A stretch of 33,502 nt of DNA from Christensenella sp. UBA5327. GTDB lineage: Bacteria; Bacillota; Clostridia; Christensenellales; Aristaeellaceae. The stretch's first letter is position 1; every line of letters starts with the position of its first letter. The translations under genes and the position numbers were made by a program. The stretch covers positions 1 through 33,502 of the forward strand of contig DHQX01000024.1 of assembly GCA_002411105.1 (NCBI GenBank). Reading direction: 5' to 3'. Positions 1 to 8,453 of the stretch are shown here, one piece after another. Under the pieces are notes generated by a model. That model did no database searches. It saw only the letters and a list, made by a program, of their open reading frames with translations, and had not been told where the DNA came from.

Positions 1-73
1 GGAGCTGTTCAGCAGACACTACAATAACAACCTACAATAATAAAAAAAGAGAATATATAGGTTGCTTTTTGTC
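1..73. other. AT-rich window edge, no gene seen
   Basis: This short AT-rich stretch lies beyond the leuS terminator. I see no open reading frame with a ribosome site and no RNA gene. It contains a run of seven A near position 45 and is otherwise unremarkable. Confidence 0.4.
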
Positions 74-103
74 AAAAAAGCGGGGCGGCTGTAAGGCCGC
101 CCC
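74..103 (-). terminator. Rho-independent terminator of leuS
   Basis: A perfect 8-bp GC-only stem (82-89 with 96-103, GGGGCGGC/GCCGCCCC) with a 6-base loop is followed, read on the minus strand, by GC and a run of six T at 74-79. It starts 14 bases past the leuS stop codon, where an intrinsic terminator is expected. Confidence 0.9.
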
Positions 104-117
104 ACCTCAATTTATCG

Positions 118-2538
118 TTATTTCACCACCAAATTCAGCAGCCGTCCCGGCACAAACACGCATTTCACCACCTGTTTGCCCTGGATGAGTTCCTGCACCT
201 GGGGCATCTGGGGCAGCTGCGCTTCACCGGCGGCCTTGTCCAGATCGGGGGACACCATCAGTTTGGCCCGCACCTTGCCGTTTACCTGCACGGCGATCTC
301 CACCAAATCAGCGGTCAAATACTGCTCATCATAGCTGGGCCAGGGCTGATGGTAGATAAAGCCGCCGTAACCCTGCCCCTCCCAGATCTCCTCACAGATG
401 TGAGGGGCGACGGGGGAGAGCAGCAGCAGCAGCGCTTTCAGGTCGCCCGCGGAAAGGCGGCCTTCGTCGTAGAAGGCGTTCACCAGCGTCATCAGCTGGG
501 CGATGGCGGTGTTGTACTTCATCCGCTCATAGTCCTCGCCTACCTTCTTGATGCTCTGGTTGACCAATACGCGCACATGGGGGCTGATGGCCTGGGCTTT
601 ATGGTCCACCATCTCCTGAAGCCGCCACACCCGGTCAAGAAACCGCCTGCACCCCCGGGCGCCGTTCATGCTCCACGGGATCGCCTGGTCAAAGGCGCCC
701 ATGAACATCTCATACATCCGGAAAGCGTCAGCGCCGATCTCGTCCACCAGGTCATCGGGGTTGATCACATTGCCCCGGGATTTGGACATCTTCTCGCCGT
801 TTTCCCCCAGCACCATGCCGTGGCTGGTGCGTTTCTGATAGGGCTCCGGCGCTTTCACATAGCCTATGTCATGCAGGAACAGGTGCCAGAAACGGCTGTA
901 CAGCAGGTGCAGCGTGGTGTGCTCCATGCCGCCGTTGTACCAGTCCACCGGCATCCAGTAGTCAAGCGCTTCCTGGGAGGCAAAGGCCTCGTTGTTGTGC
1001 GGATCGCAATACCTGAGGAAATACCAGCTGGAACCCGCCCACTGGGGCATGGTATCGGTCTCCCGCTTCGCGGGGGCGCCGCAGCGGGGGCAGGGCACGT
1101 TCACCCACTCGGTGATGGCCGCCAGCGGGCTCTCGCCAGAGTCCGTGGGCTCATACTGCGCCACCTCAGGCAGCAGCAGGGGCAGGTCTTTTTCCGCAAG
1201 AGGCACTGTGCCGCAGGCCGGGCAGTGGATGATGGGGATGGGCTCACCCCAGTAGCGCTGCCGGGAAAACACCCAGTCCCGCAGCTTATAGTTCACCTTG
1301 CGCTCGCCCAGGCCTTCCTTCTCCAGGTGATCGGCCATCACCTGCTGGGCCTTGGCCACCGGCAGGCCGTCAAGGAAGCCGGAGTTGATCAGCGTGCCCT
1401 GGTCAATGTCGCTAAAAGCTTCTTTTGTGATGTCGCCGCCTGCCACCACCTCCACAATGGGCAGATGAAAGGCGGTGGCAAAGTCCCAGTCCCGCTGGTC
1501 ATGCCCCGGCACGGCCATGATGGCGCCGGTGCCGTAGGACATCAGCACATAGTCAGACACCCACACCGGCATCTCCTTGCCGGTGGCGGGGTTGGTGGCG
1601 GTTAAGCCCTTTATTTCAACGCCGGTCTTGTTCTTTTGCATTTCCGTGCGCTCAAAGTCGCTCTTGTGGGCGGCCTGGGCCTGGTAGGCGCGGATGTCCT
1701 CCAGGTTGGTGATCCGTTCCGCCTCATCCTCAATCAGCGGGTGCTCGGGGGAGATCACCATATAGGTGGCGCCAAAGAGGGTGTCGGGCCGGGTGGTGAA
1801 CACCCGCAACTTGTGCCCGGTGCCGGTGACCGCAAAGTCCACCTCGCAGCCCTCGCTTCTGCCAATCCAGTTGCGCTGCTGGGCCTTCACCCGGTCGATG
1901 AAGTCAACCGTGTCCAGCCCATCCAGCAGCTTCTGGGCATAGTCGGTGATGCGCAGCATCCACTGGCTTTTCACCCTGCGCACCACCTCGCCCCCGCAGC
2001 GCTCGCAGGCGCCGCCGACCACTTCCTCATTGGCCAGGCCGATTTTGCAGCTGACACACCAGTTGATGGGCATTTCAGATTTATAGGCCAGCCCATGCTC
2101 ATACAGCTTCAGAAAAATCCACTGCGTCCACTTGTAGTAGTTGGGGTCGGTGGTGTCCACCTCCCGGGAATAGTCAAAGGAAAAACCCAGGCGCTTCAAT
2201 TGCTCCCGGAAGTTGGCGATATTCTCCCCCGTCACCTTGGCCGGGGGCACATGGTTTTTGATGGCGTAGTTCTCAGTCGGCAGGCCAAAGGCATCCCAGC
2301 CGATGGGGTAGAGCACGTTGTAGCCCTCCATCCACCGCTTCCGGGCGATGATGTCAAGGGCGGTGTTGCTGCGCGGGTGCCCCACATGAAGCCCGGCTCC
2401 GGAGGGATAGGGGAACTCAATCAGGCAGTAATACTTGGGCTTTGATGGGTCAAGCACGGCCTTGAAAGCCTGCTGCTCCTCCCATTTCTTCTGCCATTTG
2501 GGCTCAATTTTCTTGGGACTATAAGGCGATAACTGCAT
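118..2538 (-). CDS. leuS: Leucyl-tRNA synthetase
   Basis: Class Ia aminoacyl-tRNA synthetase that charges tRNA-Leu with leucine in the cytoplasm. The 806 residues match the usual bacterial length. The HIGH motif appears as HVGH at residues 51-54 and the KMSKS loop at 583-587. Zinc-type Cys pairs lie at 161/164, 178/181, 439/442 and 483/486. The CP1 editing domain is intact, with TTRPDTLFGATY starting at 248 and GHDQRD near 345. The start at 2538 has AAGGAGGG just upstream. It follows the MutS-like gene on the same strand by 73 bases but has its own promoter in that gap. The gap is too short for a T-box leader, which many Firmicute leuS genes carry. Identification is secure. Confidence 0.98.
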   Translation of the reverse strand: MQLSPYSPKKIEPKWQKKWEEQQAFKAVLDPSKPKYYCLIEFPYPSGAGLHVGHPRSNTALDIIARKRWMEGYNVLYPIGWDAFGLPTENYAIKNHVPPAKVTGENIANFREQLKRLGFSFDYSREVDTTDPNYYKWTQWIFLKLYEHGLAYKSEMPINWCVSCKIGLANEEVVGGACERCGGEVVRRVKSQWMLRITDYAQKLLDGLDTVDFIDRVKAQQRNWIGRSEGCEVDFAVTGTGHKLRVFTTRPDTLFGATYMVISPEHPLIEDEAERITNLEDIRAYQAQAAHKSDFERTEMQKNKTGVEIKGLTATNPATGKEMPVWVSDYVLMSYGTGAIMAVPGHDQRDWDFATAFHLPIVEVVAGGDITKEAFSDIDQGTLINSGFLDGLPVAKAQQVMADHLEKEGLGERKVNYKLRDWVFSRQRYWGEPIPIIHCPACGTVPLAEKDLPLLLPEVAQYEPTDSGESPLAAITEWVNVPCPRCGAPAKRETDTMPQWAGSSWYFLRYCDPHNNEAFASQEALDYWMPVDWYNGGMEHTTLHLLYSRFWHLFLHDIGYVKAPEPYQKRTSHGMVLGENGEKMSKSRGNVINPDDLVDEIGADAFRMYEMFMGAFDQAIPWSMNGARGCRRFLDRVWRLQEMVDHKAQAISPHVRVLVNQSIKKVGEDYERMKYNTAIAQLMTLVNAFYDEGRLSAGDLKALLLLLSPVAPHICEEIWEGQGYGGFIYHQPWPSYDEQYLTADLVEIAVQVNGKVRAKLMVSPDLDKAAGEAQLPQMPQVQELIQGKQVVKCVFVPGRLLNLVVK

Positions 2539-2568
2539 GCTGGCCCTCCTTCAACGCTGAACATAGCA

Positions 2569-2597
2569 AGTATAGCCAGCAAAAGGGGCTTTGTAAA
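2569..2597 (-). promoter_or_regulatory. Sigma-A-type promoter of leuS
   Basis: On the minus strand TTTACA (2592-2597), a 17-base spacer and TATACT (2569-2574) lie in the gap between the MutS-like gene and leuS. Transcription would start near 2562, giving a leader of only about 25 bases that leaves room for a ribosome site and nothing else. Confidence 0.7.
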
Positions 2598-2611
2598 GAA
2601 AAAGGCGGTTC

Positions 2612-4282
2612 TCAGCGCCCCGGCCATTCCCCATAGTGGTCAAAATGCCCGGCCAAGTCCCTGGCCTGCCCCACAATCTCCGGGTCAAAGCCCAAATGCT
2701 CCAGGAGCTTGATGGCGTTTCTGCCCCGGGCGGGCCCTGGCTGCACCTTGTAGCTAAAGCGCATGCCCTCTGCCGCCATGTCCTCTGAGAAATGGTAGTT
2801 GTCATATTTGCCAGCCAGCAGCGCCACCAGCTCCACATCGTGGGTGGCGTTGATGACCAGCATGTTCTTGTGCGTAAAGCTGGTGAGCACCGCCACCGAG
2901 GCCGCGATGCGCTCCACGGTGTTGGTGCCCCGCAGGATCTCGTCCACCAGGCAAAACAGCGGCAGGCCTGGCGTGTCAGCCGCCTGGTTGATGCGCCGTA
3001 AGGCCTTGGTCTCGGCGATATAATAGCTCTCCCCGGCCAACAGGCTGTCCTTCACCGCCATGGCGGTCATCACCCGGGCCCGGCAAAGCCTCAGGCTCTG
3101 AGCCCGGCAGCTCAAGATGGTCTGCGCTAAAATGGCGTTCACCGCCAGCGCCTTGATGAAGGTGGACTTGCCAGAGGCGTTGGAGCCGGTGAGCAGCGCG
3201 TTGTTCTCCCAGGTGAAGTCGTTGGGCACCGGGTCCTTAAGCAAGGGATGGGCCAGGCCTTCTGCCACCAGCGCCTTTTCCGTGATGAATGCCGGCTTGC
3301 AGGTGGCAACCGTGCTGCGCCAGGCCGCGATGGCAATCTGGGCGTCCAGCTCGCCAATGATGCGGTACACATGGCGCAAAGCCTCGATGTTTTTGGCGAT
3401 TTTCCCGCTGATCCGGCACAGGCTGATCATGTCCAGTTGGAACACGATTTTGTATAAATCCACCATAAATCCCATGTTGGGGTCCGCCGCCTTCTCCATC
3501 TGGAAATAGGGAATCCAGCGGGAAAGGCTCCTGAGCTTCCGGCTGTTTTCGCGCAGTTTTTCCAGCTCCGGCTCAAGCGCCGGGATGCTCAATTTCTCCA
3601 GCTTCCTGGCCGCTCCCAGCACGCTCCCCAGATGGCGGATGGAAGCTGCCTGGCTGTGGTAGCGCATGTCGCTTCTGTAATGGGTGACCATGCTGGCGCC
3701 AAAAACGGGGATGATCATCAAAAACAGGGGCTTGAAGAAGAAGCCGCCAATGAAGAGGAGAACCGGCAAAACCGCCAGCAGCGGGTACAGCCAGGGGAAG
3801 GGCGGGGTGATGAAATCCGGGCTATACAGATGGCTGGCCCCGCCGTGGAAGGGCGTTTTCCCGGCGCTGAGCAGGGCCATCTGGCAGGAAAGCCGGGCCT
3901 GTTCATCGGTTTCAAACAGGTCAATATTGCTCGCCCGCTTTTGAAGCGTCTCCTCCGGGCTGCCGGTGTCCCGCAGCATATCGAGGAGCACTTCGGAGCC
4001 CACCAGGCTCTGACACAGGTTTATCTGGGAGAACACCGCGTCCATGTCCAGATCCCGCCAGGTGGTGTCATCCACCAGGCCGGGGTAAGGTTCATGCTCG
4101 CGCCTGATGCGGTGATATTCCCCGATGTCCGCCAGGATGTCCTCATCCAGCCTGCGCTCCCGGGGTTTTTCGCCCCACTGGGCGGCCAGCCTTTTGCGCA
4201 CATTGCCCTTCAAGTGCTGGGACAAAAACGTCACCGCCGCCCCCGCCGCCATGACCCCCAGAAAAACCCAAGCGATTGGCAT
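2612..4282 (-). CDS. Membrane-anchored MutS-family ATPase
   Basis: A 556-residue protein with the MutS C-terminal ATPase: Walker A GSNASGKS at 366-373, Walker B LFCLVDEI at 442-449 and the switch His at 481 (ATHD). It lacks the N-terminal mismatch-recognition domain of true MutS. Hydrophobic segments at about 3-20 and 163-198 look like membrane spans, so the ATPase probably faces the cytoplasm from the membrane. Clostridia often carry such short MutS-related proteins, and their role is not established. ATG at 4282 is chosen because GGGAGGA lies just before it; an upstream in-frame ATG at 4333 has no such site and would place the -10 box inside the gene. It is transcribed towards leuS. A role in classical mismatch repair is doubtful without the sensing domain. 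Confidence 0.88.
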   Translation of the reverse strand: MPIAWVFLGVMAAGAAVTFLSQHLKGNVRKRLAAQWGEKPRERRLDEDILADIGEYHRIRREHEPYPGLVDDTTWRDLDMDAVFSQINLCQSLVGSEVLLDMLRDTGSPEETLQKRASNIDLFETDEQARLSCQMALLSAGKTPFHGGASHLYSPDFITPPFPWLYPLLAVLPVLLFIGGFFFKPLFLMIIPVFGASMVTHYRSDMRYHSQAASIRHLGSVLGAARKLEKLSIPALEPELEKLRENSRKLRSLSRWIPYFQMEKAADPNMGFMVDLYKIVFQLDMISLCRISGKIAKNIEALRHVYRIIGELDAQIAIAAWRSTVATCKPAFITEKALVAEGLAHPLLKDPVPNDFTWENNALLTGSNASGKSTFIKALAVNAILAQTILSCRAQSLRLCRARVMTAMAVKDSLLAGESYYIAETKALRRINQAADTPGLPLFCLVDEILRGTNTVERIAASVAVLTSFTHKNMLVINATHDVELVALLAGKYDNYHFSEDMAAEGMRFSYKVQPGPARGRNAIKLLEHLGFDPEIVGQARDLAGHFDHYGEWPGR

Positions 4283-4314
4283 GGCCCGTCCTCCCTTTAT
4301 TGATAAACAGGAAT

Positions 4315-4343
4315 ACAATAGCGAAAGCGCCATAGCCTGTCAA
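4315..4343 (-). promoter_or_regulatory. Sigma-A promoter of the MutS-like gene
   Basis: Minus strand: TTGACA (4338-4343), 17 bases, TATTGT (4315-4320). It sits 33 bases upstream of the chosen ATG at 4282 and supports that start. Confidence 0.75.
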
Positions 4344-4368
4344 GAAAATGCGCGGGCAACAGCCTGGA

Positions 4369-4399
4369 TTGATTGAGGGAGCCACAAAACGGTTATGAT
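4369..4399 (+). promoter_or_regulatory. Possible promoter of the aldo/keto reductase gene
   Basis: A good -10 box TATGAT (4394-4399) has only a weak -35 partner: TTGATT at 4369-4374 with a long 19-base spacer. It is placed sensibly, about 40 bases before the start codon and back to back with the promoter of the MutS-like gene. Confidence 0.4.
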
Positions 4400-4441
4400 G
4401 CTCTGTGAAGGGTCCATATCACATGCTGAGGGGGGCACATC

Positions 4442-5410
4442 ATGAAATATAACAAATTGCCGGGAACCAGCCTGCTCATATCTGAACTCAGCCTGGGCAC
4501 CATGATGTTTGGCGGGCAAACCAGCCAGGCGGACAGCCTGAAGATTCTGGATGAGGCCTTTCACGCGGGCATCAACCTCTGGGACACCGCCAACATGTAC
4601 ACAGACGGTGAAAGCGAGCGCATCGTGGGCAAGGCCATGAAGGGCCGCCGGGATGATATCATCCTGGCCACCAAGGTTTTCCACCCCATGGGGGAAAAGC
4701 GCAACGACCGGGGGCTCTCCCGCCGGGCCATCCTGTCCGCTCTGGAGGCCAGCCTCAGGCGGCTGGACACCGACTATATCGACCTGTATTACCTGCACGC
4801 GCCGGATAATGACACTGGCATCGAGGAAACCATGCAGACCATGGACACCCTGGTCAAATCAGGCAAAATCCGCTATGTGGGCATCAGCAACTATGCCGCC
4901 TGGCAGATCGCCGATATCCTGGCCCTGTGTGACAAGCGGGGCTATGTGCCCCCCATCATCACGCAAAACGTCTATAACCTCATCACCCGGGGCGTGGAGA
5001 CCGAGCTAATCCCCTTTATCCAGGCCCATGGCCTGGGCATGACGGCCTATAACCCCATCGCGGGAGGGCTCCTCACCGGCAAGCACCAGGCCGGGAAGCC
5101 TGCGGAGGACACCCGCTTTGGCAGCAATCAGATCTATTACAACCGCTACTGGTCAGACGAGAACTTTGCCGCCGTTGACAAGCTGGCCCATATCGCCAAG
5201 CAGGCGGGCATCAGCCTGCTGGAACTGTCCATGAAGTGGTGCTTGAGCCGCCCAGGCGTGGTGACGGTCATCACCGGGGTGAGCAAGCTCCCGCAGCTTT
5301 CGCAAAACATCGCCGCCATCCAGGGTGAGGCGCTGGGCGAGGACACCCAGAAGGCCTGTGATGAGGTCTGGCGGGGGCTGGCCGGCACGCGCTTTGCCTA
5401 TAACCGCTAA
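4442..5410 (+). CDS. Aldo/keto reductase
   Basis: NAD(P)H-dependent cytosolic oxidoreductase of the aldo/keto reductase superfamily, 322 residues. The catalytic tetrad is visible as Asp48 (LWDTAN), Tyr53, Lys78 (ATKVF) and His119 (YYLHAPD). The C-terminal part carries the cofactor-binding region with VITGVSKLPQL near 280. The sequence resembles the YajO/Tas/Kv-beta-like group acting on small aldehydes or sugars; the substrate cannot be read from sequence. ATG at 4442 follows GAGGGGGG. The next gene starts 12 bases after the stop, so the two form an operon. Confidence 0.93.
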   Translation: MKYNKLPGTSLLISELSLGTMMFGGQTSQADSLKILDEAFHAGINLWDTANMYTDGESERIVGKAMKGRRDDIILATKVFHPMGEKRNDRGLSRRAILSALEASLRRLDTDYIDLYYLHAPDNDTGIEETMQTMDTLVKSGKIRYVGISNYAAWQIADILALCDKRGYVPPIITQNVYNLITRGVETELIPFIQAHGLGMTAYNPIAGGLLTGKHQAGKPAEDTRFGSNQIYYNRYWSDENFAAVDKLAHIAKQAGISLLELSMKWCLSRPGVVTVITGVSKLPQLSQNIAAIQGEALGEDTQKACDEVWRGLAGTRFAYNR

Positions 5411-5422
5411 AGGAGGGCTCCC

Positions 5423-5986
5423 ATGCGGCGCAAAGACAGGGAAATGAACCGGGACTTTGGCCTTCAGGTGATTGACCAGGCCCAGTATGGCGTTTTGAGC
5501 CTGCCGGAGGGGGATGGGCTGGCCTATGGCATCCCGCTTTCCATCGCCCGGGAGGGGGGCACCCTTTACTTCCATTCCGCCAAAAGCGGGAAAAAGACGG
5601 AGCTGATCAAAGACGGTGCCCCGGTGCACATCACCTTTGTGGGGGAGTGCCAGGTGCCCTGTGTCATGACAGAATCAGAGGCGGCGGAGGCGGCAAGGAC
5701 CCCTGAGCAGTTTGGCCTTCTCACCAGCAAACTGTTCACCACCGAGTTTTCCTCCGCCATGGTGAAAGGCGTCATCCGTTGCCTTTCCGAAGACGCGGAA
5801 AAAACCCATGCCCTTAGGGTGATCTCCCAGAGGTTCACCCCCCAGTGGATGGGGTACTTTCCCCAGGCCATTGAAAGCGGGCTGAAGCTTACGGCGGTGT
5901 ACGCCGTTGATATCAAAGAGATCACCGCCAAGCGCAAGAAGTTTGACGCCCAGGGGCAGGAGATGAAAAACCAGCGGATGGGGTAA
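5423..5986 (+). CDS. Pyridoxamine 5'-phosphate oxidase-like flavoprotein (NimA/FMN-binding type)
   Basis: A 187-residue protein with the split-barrel FMN-binding fold typical of PNPOx-like proteins. The N-terminal half has the pattern of this group: a strand with YGVLSLPEGDGLAYGIPLS near 28-46, then LYFHSAKSGKKTELI and VHITFVGE. The family includes NimA-like nitroimidazole reductases and general FMN reductases; the exact substrate is unknown. The start follows AAAGGAGGG, and another Met seven codons in is a possible alternative. It is coupled closely to the aldo/keto reductase, suggesting a small redox operon. No clear terminator is seen before the next promoter at 6000. Confidence 0.85.
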   Translation: MRRKDREMNRDFGLQVIDQAQYGVLSLPEGDGLAYGIPLSIAREGGTLYFHSAKSGKKTELIKDGAPVHITFVGECQVPCVMTESEAAEAARTPEQFGLLTSKLFTTEFSSAMVKGVIRCLSEDAEKTHALRVISQRFTPQWMGYFPQAIESGLKLTAVYAVDIKEITAKRKKFDAQGQEMKNQRMG

Positions 5987-5999
5987 TCCCACCCCTCTC

Positions 6000-6028
6000 T
6001 TGACAGCCCCACCCCACAACCCTATACT
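6000..6028 (+). promoter_or_regulatory. Sigma-A promoter of the PIG-L/galE operon
   Basis: TTGACA (6000-6005), a 17-base spacer and TATACT (6023-6028), ending 47 bases before the chosen ATG at 6076. This near-consensus promoter separates the deacetylase-galE pair from the redox pair upstream. Confidence 0.8.
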
Positions 6029-6075
6029 TTTCCGAGCAGCATCATAAAATCTGTGCTGCCATGAAAGGGGATACC

Positions 6076-7308
6076 ATGCGTAAACTGCTGGCTGCCCTGC
6101 TGGCATGCCTTGCCCTGGCCCTGCCCATCCTGGGCGGCGCCACCCGGGCCATTACTGATGTTTCCTATGATGTTTTTGCCCCCCAGCCCGGGGATGCCCG
6201 GGATCTGACCGCCCAGTGCAAGATCAAGGTGGGCTCCAAGGGCTTCACCCTGCCCCGCCTCACCGACCGGGACTGGGACAGTTACTGGAAGGGCGAGCCC
6301 AGCGGCAAAACCATTGAGATCACCTGCCCGGAGCCTGCCTATGGGCTGTATATCTGCTGGCTGGAGGAGCCCCGGGACTGGAAGCTGTCCCAGTTCATCG
6401 GCGGGAAATGGCAGGAGACCACCCTGGCCGCCAGCCCCATGATGCATGAATATATCCCTTTGAACGGCGCCACCAAACTGCGCCTGGCCCCGGTGAGCAA
6501 AAAGCCTGACTGGTTTGGCATGTCGGAGCTGTTTGTGCTGGGGCAGGGGAATGTTCCCCGCTATGTGCAGCGCTGGCAGATGCCCGATGACAACTGCGAT
6601 CTGATGATCTTTGTGGCCCACCCGGATGACGAATCCCTGTTCTTTGGCGGCGCCATCCCCTATTACGCAGGCGAACTGAAAAAGGATGTGGTGGTGACGG
6701 TGTTCACCCCGGCCCACCGGCTGCGCCAGAGCGAGCTGTTAAACGCCATGTGGGTGATGGGCGCTACCAATTACCCGGTGTTCGGCCCCTTCCATGACAC
6801 CTATTCGCTCAAGCTTGACAAGGCATACAGCCAGTTTGGCAAGGCCAAGGTGCGCAACTTTGTCACCGCCCTCTTCAGGCAGTATAAGCCCAGGGTGGTG
6901 CTCACCCATGATGTGAACGGCGAATACGGCCACGGCATGCACCGCCTGTGCGCGGATGCGTCGCTATGGGCCTTTGACAGCGCTGCGGATGCCTCCAAGC
7001 ATTCAGAAAGCGCCCAGCAATATGGCACCTTCCAGGTGCAAAAGCTCTACTTGCACCTCTACCCGGATAATCCCCTTGAGATGAACTGGGATATCCCGCT
7101 GAACGCCTTTGGCGGCGTCACAGGCTTTGAGATGGCCCGGGCCGGCTATGCCCAGCATCTGTCTCAGCACCGCTATGAGCAGTACCAGGTGGAGCCCCGG
7201 GACAGCAACAAGTCCAGCTACCACTTTGGCCTGGCCAGGACGACGGTGGGGCCAGATATCCAAAAGAACGATTTCCTTGAGAATACCCAGGGGGCGGTTG
7301 CGCCATGA
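6076..7308 (+). CDS. Secreted PIG-L family deacetylase
   Basis: Predicted exported metal-dependent N-deacetylase of the PIG-L/LmbE family, which removes acetyl groups from GlcNAc-type sugars. From ATG 6076 (AAAGGGG lies just upstream; an earlier in-frame ATG at 6061 overlaps that site) the protein has 410 residues. It has a signal peptide at 1-25 (MRKLLAALLACLALALP...), then a region of about 45-157 that looks like a beta-rich binding domain, then the catalytic domain. The metal and catalytic motifs are AHPDDE at 181-186 and GEYGHGMH at 282-289. Most family members are single-domain and cytoplasmic, so the export signal and N-terminal extension point to action on cell-surface or external glycans. 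Its stop overlaps the galE start (ATGA), so the two are translationally coupled. Confidence 0.88.
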   Translation: MRKLLAALLACLALALPILGGATRAITDVSYDVFAPQPGDARDLTAQCKIKVGSKGFTLPRLTDRDWDSYWKGEPSGKTIEITCPEPAYGLYICWLEEPRDWKLSQFIGGKWQETTLAASPMMHEYIPLNGATKLRLAPVSKKPDWFGMSELFVLGQGNVPRYVQRWQMPDDNCDLMIFVAHPDDESLFFGGAIPYYAGELKKDVVVTVFTPAHRLRQSELLNAMWVMGATNYPVFGPFHDTYSLKLDKAYSQFGKAKVRNFVTALFRQYKPRVVLTHDVNGEYGHGMHRLCADASLWAFDSAADASKHSESAQQYGTFQVQKLYLHLYPDNPLEMNWDIPLNAFGGVTGFEMARAGYAQHLSQHRYEQYQVEPRDSNKSSYHFGLARTTVGPDIQKNDFLENTQGAVAP

Positions 7309-8318
7309 GGGTATTGGTTACAGGCGGAGCTGGCTACATCGGTTCCCACACCTGCCTGGCGCTATTGCGCGCGGGGCATGAGGTCACGGTGGTGGACGAC
7401 CTGCGCAATGCCAGCCGGGAAGCCCTCAGCCGGGTGGAGCGCCTGGCGGGCAAGTCCCTCACCTTCCATCAGCTCAACGTCTGCGATGGCAATCGGCTTG
7501 ACCAGGTGTTCTCAGAAAACCCGGTGGACTGTGTGATCCACTTCGCCGGGCTTAAGGCCGTGGGCGAATCGGTGGAGAAACCCCTGGATTACTACCAGAA
7601 CAACCTGATGAGCACCCTCACCCTCTGCCGGGTGATGCTGCGCCAAAAGGTCATGCGCTTCATTTTCTCCTCCTCCGCCACCGTCTATGCCCCGGGCAGC
7701 CCCATGCCGGTTGAGGAGGGGGCGGCCCTTGGCTGCACCAACCCCTACGGCTGGACCAAGTTCATGGGCGAGCAGATCCTCAGGGATATCTCTCATGCTA
7801 ACCCCGGCTTCTCCTGCGTGCTGCTGCGCTATTTTAACCCCATCGGCGCCGATCCCTCAGGGGACATCGGCGAGGACCCGGCGGGCATCCCCAACAACCT
7901 CATGCCCTTCATCACCCAGACCGTCTCGGGCAAGCTCAAGCAGCTCCAGGTCTTTGGCGCTGACTATGACACCCCCGACGGCACAGGGGTGAGGGACTAT
8001 ATCCACGTGTCCGACCTGGCCGCGGGCCACCTGGCTGCCATGGACTATGCCATGGGGCACACCGGTTGTGTGGCGGTCAACCTGGGCACCGGCCAGGGCT
8101 ACAGCGTGCTTGACATCATCCGTGCCTTTGAATCCGCCAACGGCCTCAAGGTGCCCTACGCCATTGGCCCCCGCAGGCCGGGCGACGTGGCCACCGTCTA
8201 CGCCAACCCCACCAAAGCCCGGGAGCTTTTGGACTGGGAGGCCAAGCTTAACATTGAGGACATGTGCCGGGACGCCTGGCGCTGGCAGGAGAAGAACCCG
8301 CAGGGTTACGGCAAATAA
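7305..8318 (+). CDS. galE: UDP-glucose 4-epimerase
   Basis: Interconverts UDP-glucose and UDP-galactose (and in some relatives the N-acetyl forms) in the cytoplasm. The 337 residues are a typical GalE length. The Rossmann NAD motif is GGAGYIG at 7-13; the catalytic Ser/Thr region is FSSSATVY at 121-128, with the YxxxK pair Tyr148/Lys152. PYGWTKFMGE and the C-terminal DWEAKLNIEDM pattern are classic for the family. It overlaps the preceding deacetylase gene by four bases, suggesting joint use in supplying or remodelling surface glycans, while Leloir galactose use remains possible. A hairpin element follows at 8329. Confidence 0.95.
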   Translation: MRVLVTGGAGYIGSHTCLALLRAGHEVTVVDDLRNASREALSRVERLAGKSLTFHQLNVCDGNRLDQVFSENPVDCVIHFAGLKAVGESVEKPLDYYQNNLMSTLTLCRVMLRQKVMRFIFSSSATVYAPGSPMPVEEGAALGCTNPYGWTKFMGEQILRDISHANPGFSCVLLRYFNPIGADPSGDIGEDPAGIPNNLMPFITQTVSGKLKQLQVFGADYDTPDGTGVRDYIHVSDLAAGHLAAMDYAMGHTGCVAVNLGTGQGYSVLDIIRAFESANGLKVPYAIGPRRPGDVATVYANPTKARELLDWEAKLNIEDMCRDAWRWQEKNPQGYGK

Positions 8319-8328
8319 AAGAAGTAGG

Positions 8329-8387
8329 AATTTATTGGGAAGGGGGCTTTTGAAAAAGCCCCCTTCCCAAACCCATCCCTCAAAACT
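8329..8387 (+). repeat. Hairpin repeat element, copy 1, behind galE
   Basis: A 59-base unit with a perfect 15-bp inverted repeat (8337-8351 with 8354-8368) followed by a tail of the form AAACCCATCCC...AAAACT. It begins 10 bases after the galE stop. The same unit occurs in inverted orientation at 8454-8512. Placement suggests a transcription end or mRNA-stabilising hairpin, although there is no T-run directly after the stem. Confidence 0.8.
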
Positions 8388-8453
8388 CTGAAATAAATGA
8401 TACAATCTCATCAAATGATTAATCATAAGAATGCACTAGAATTGGGCTGTTAA

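Noticed and set aside
349..1605. Long plus-strand frame opposite leuS
   Set aside because: Shadow of the conserved synthetase; low-complexity residues and no recognisable domain.
4283..4441. Regulatory RNA between the MutS-like gene and the aldo/keto reductase
   Set aside because: The region is explained by two back-to-back promoters; no stable extended fold is visible.
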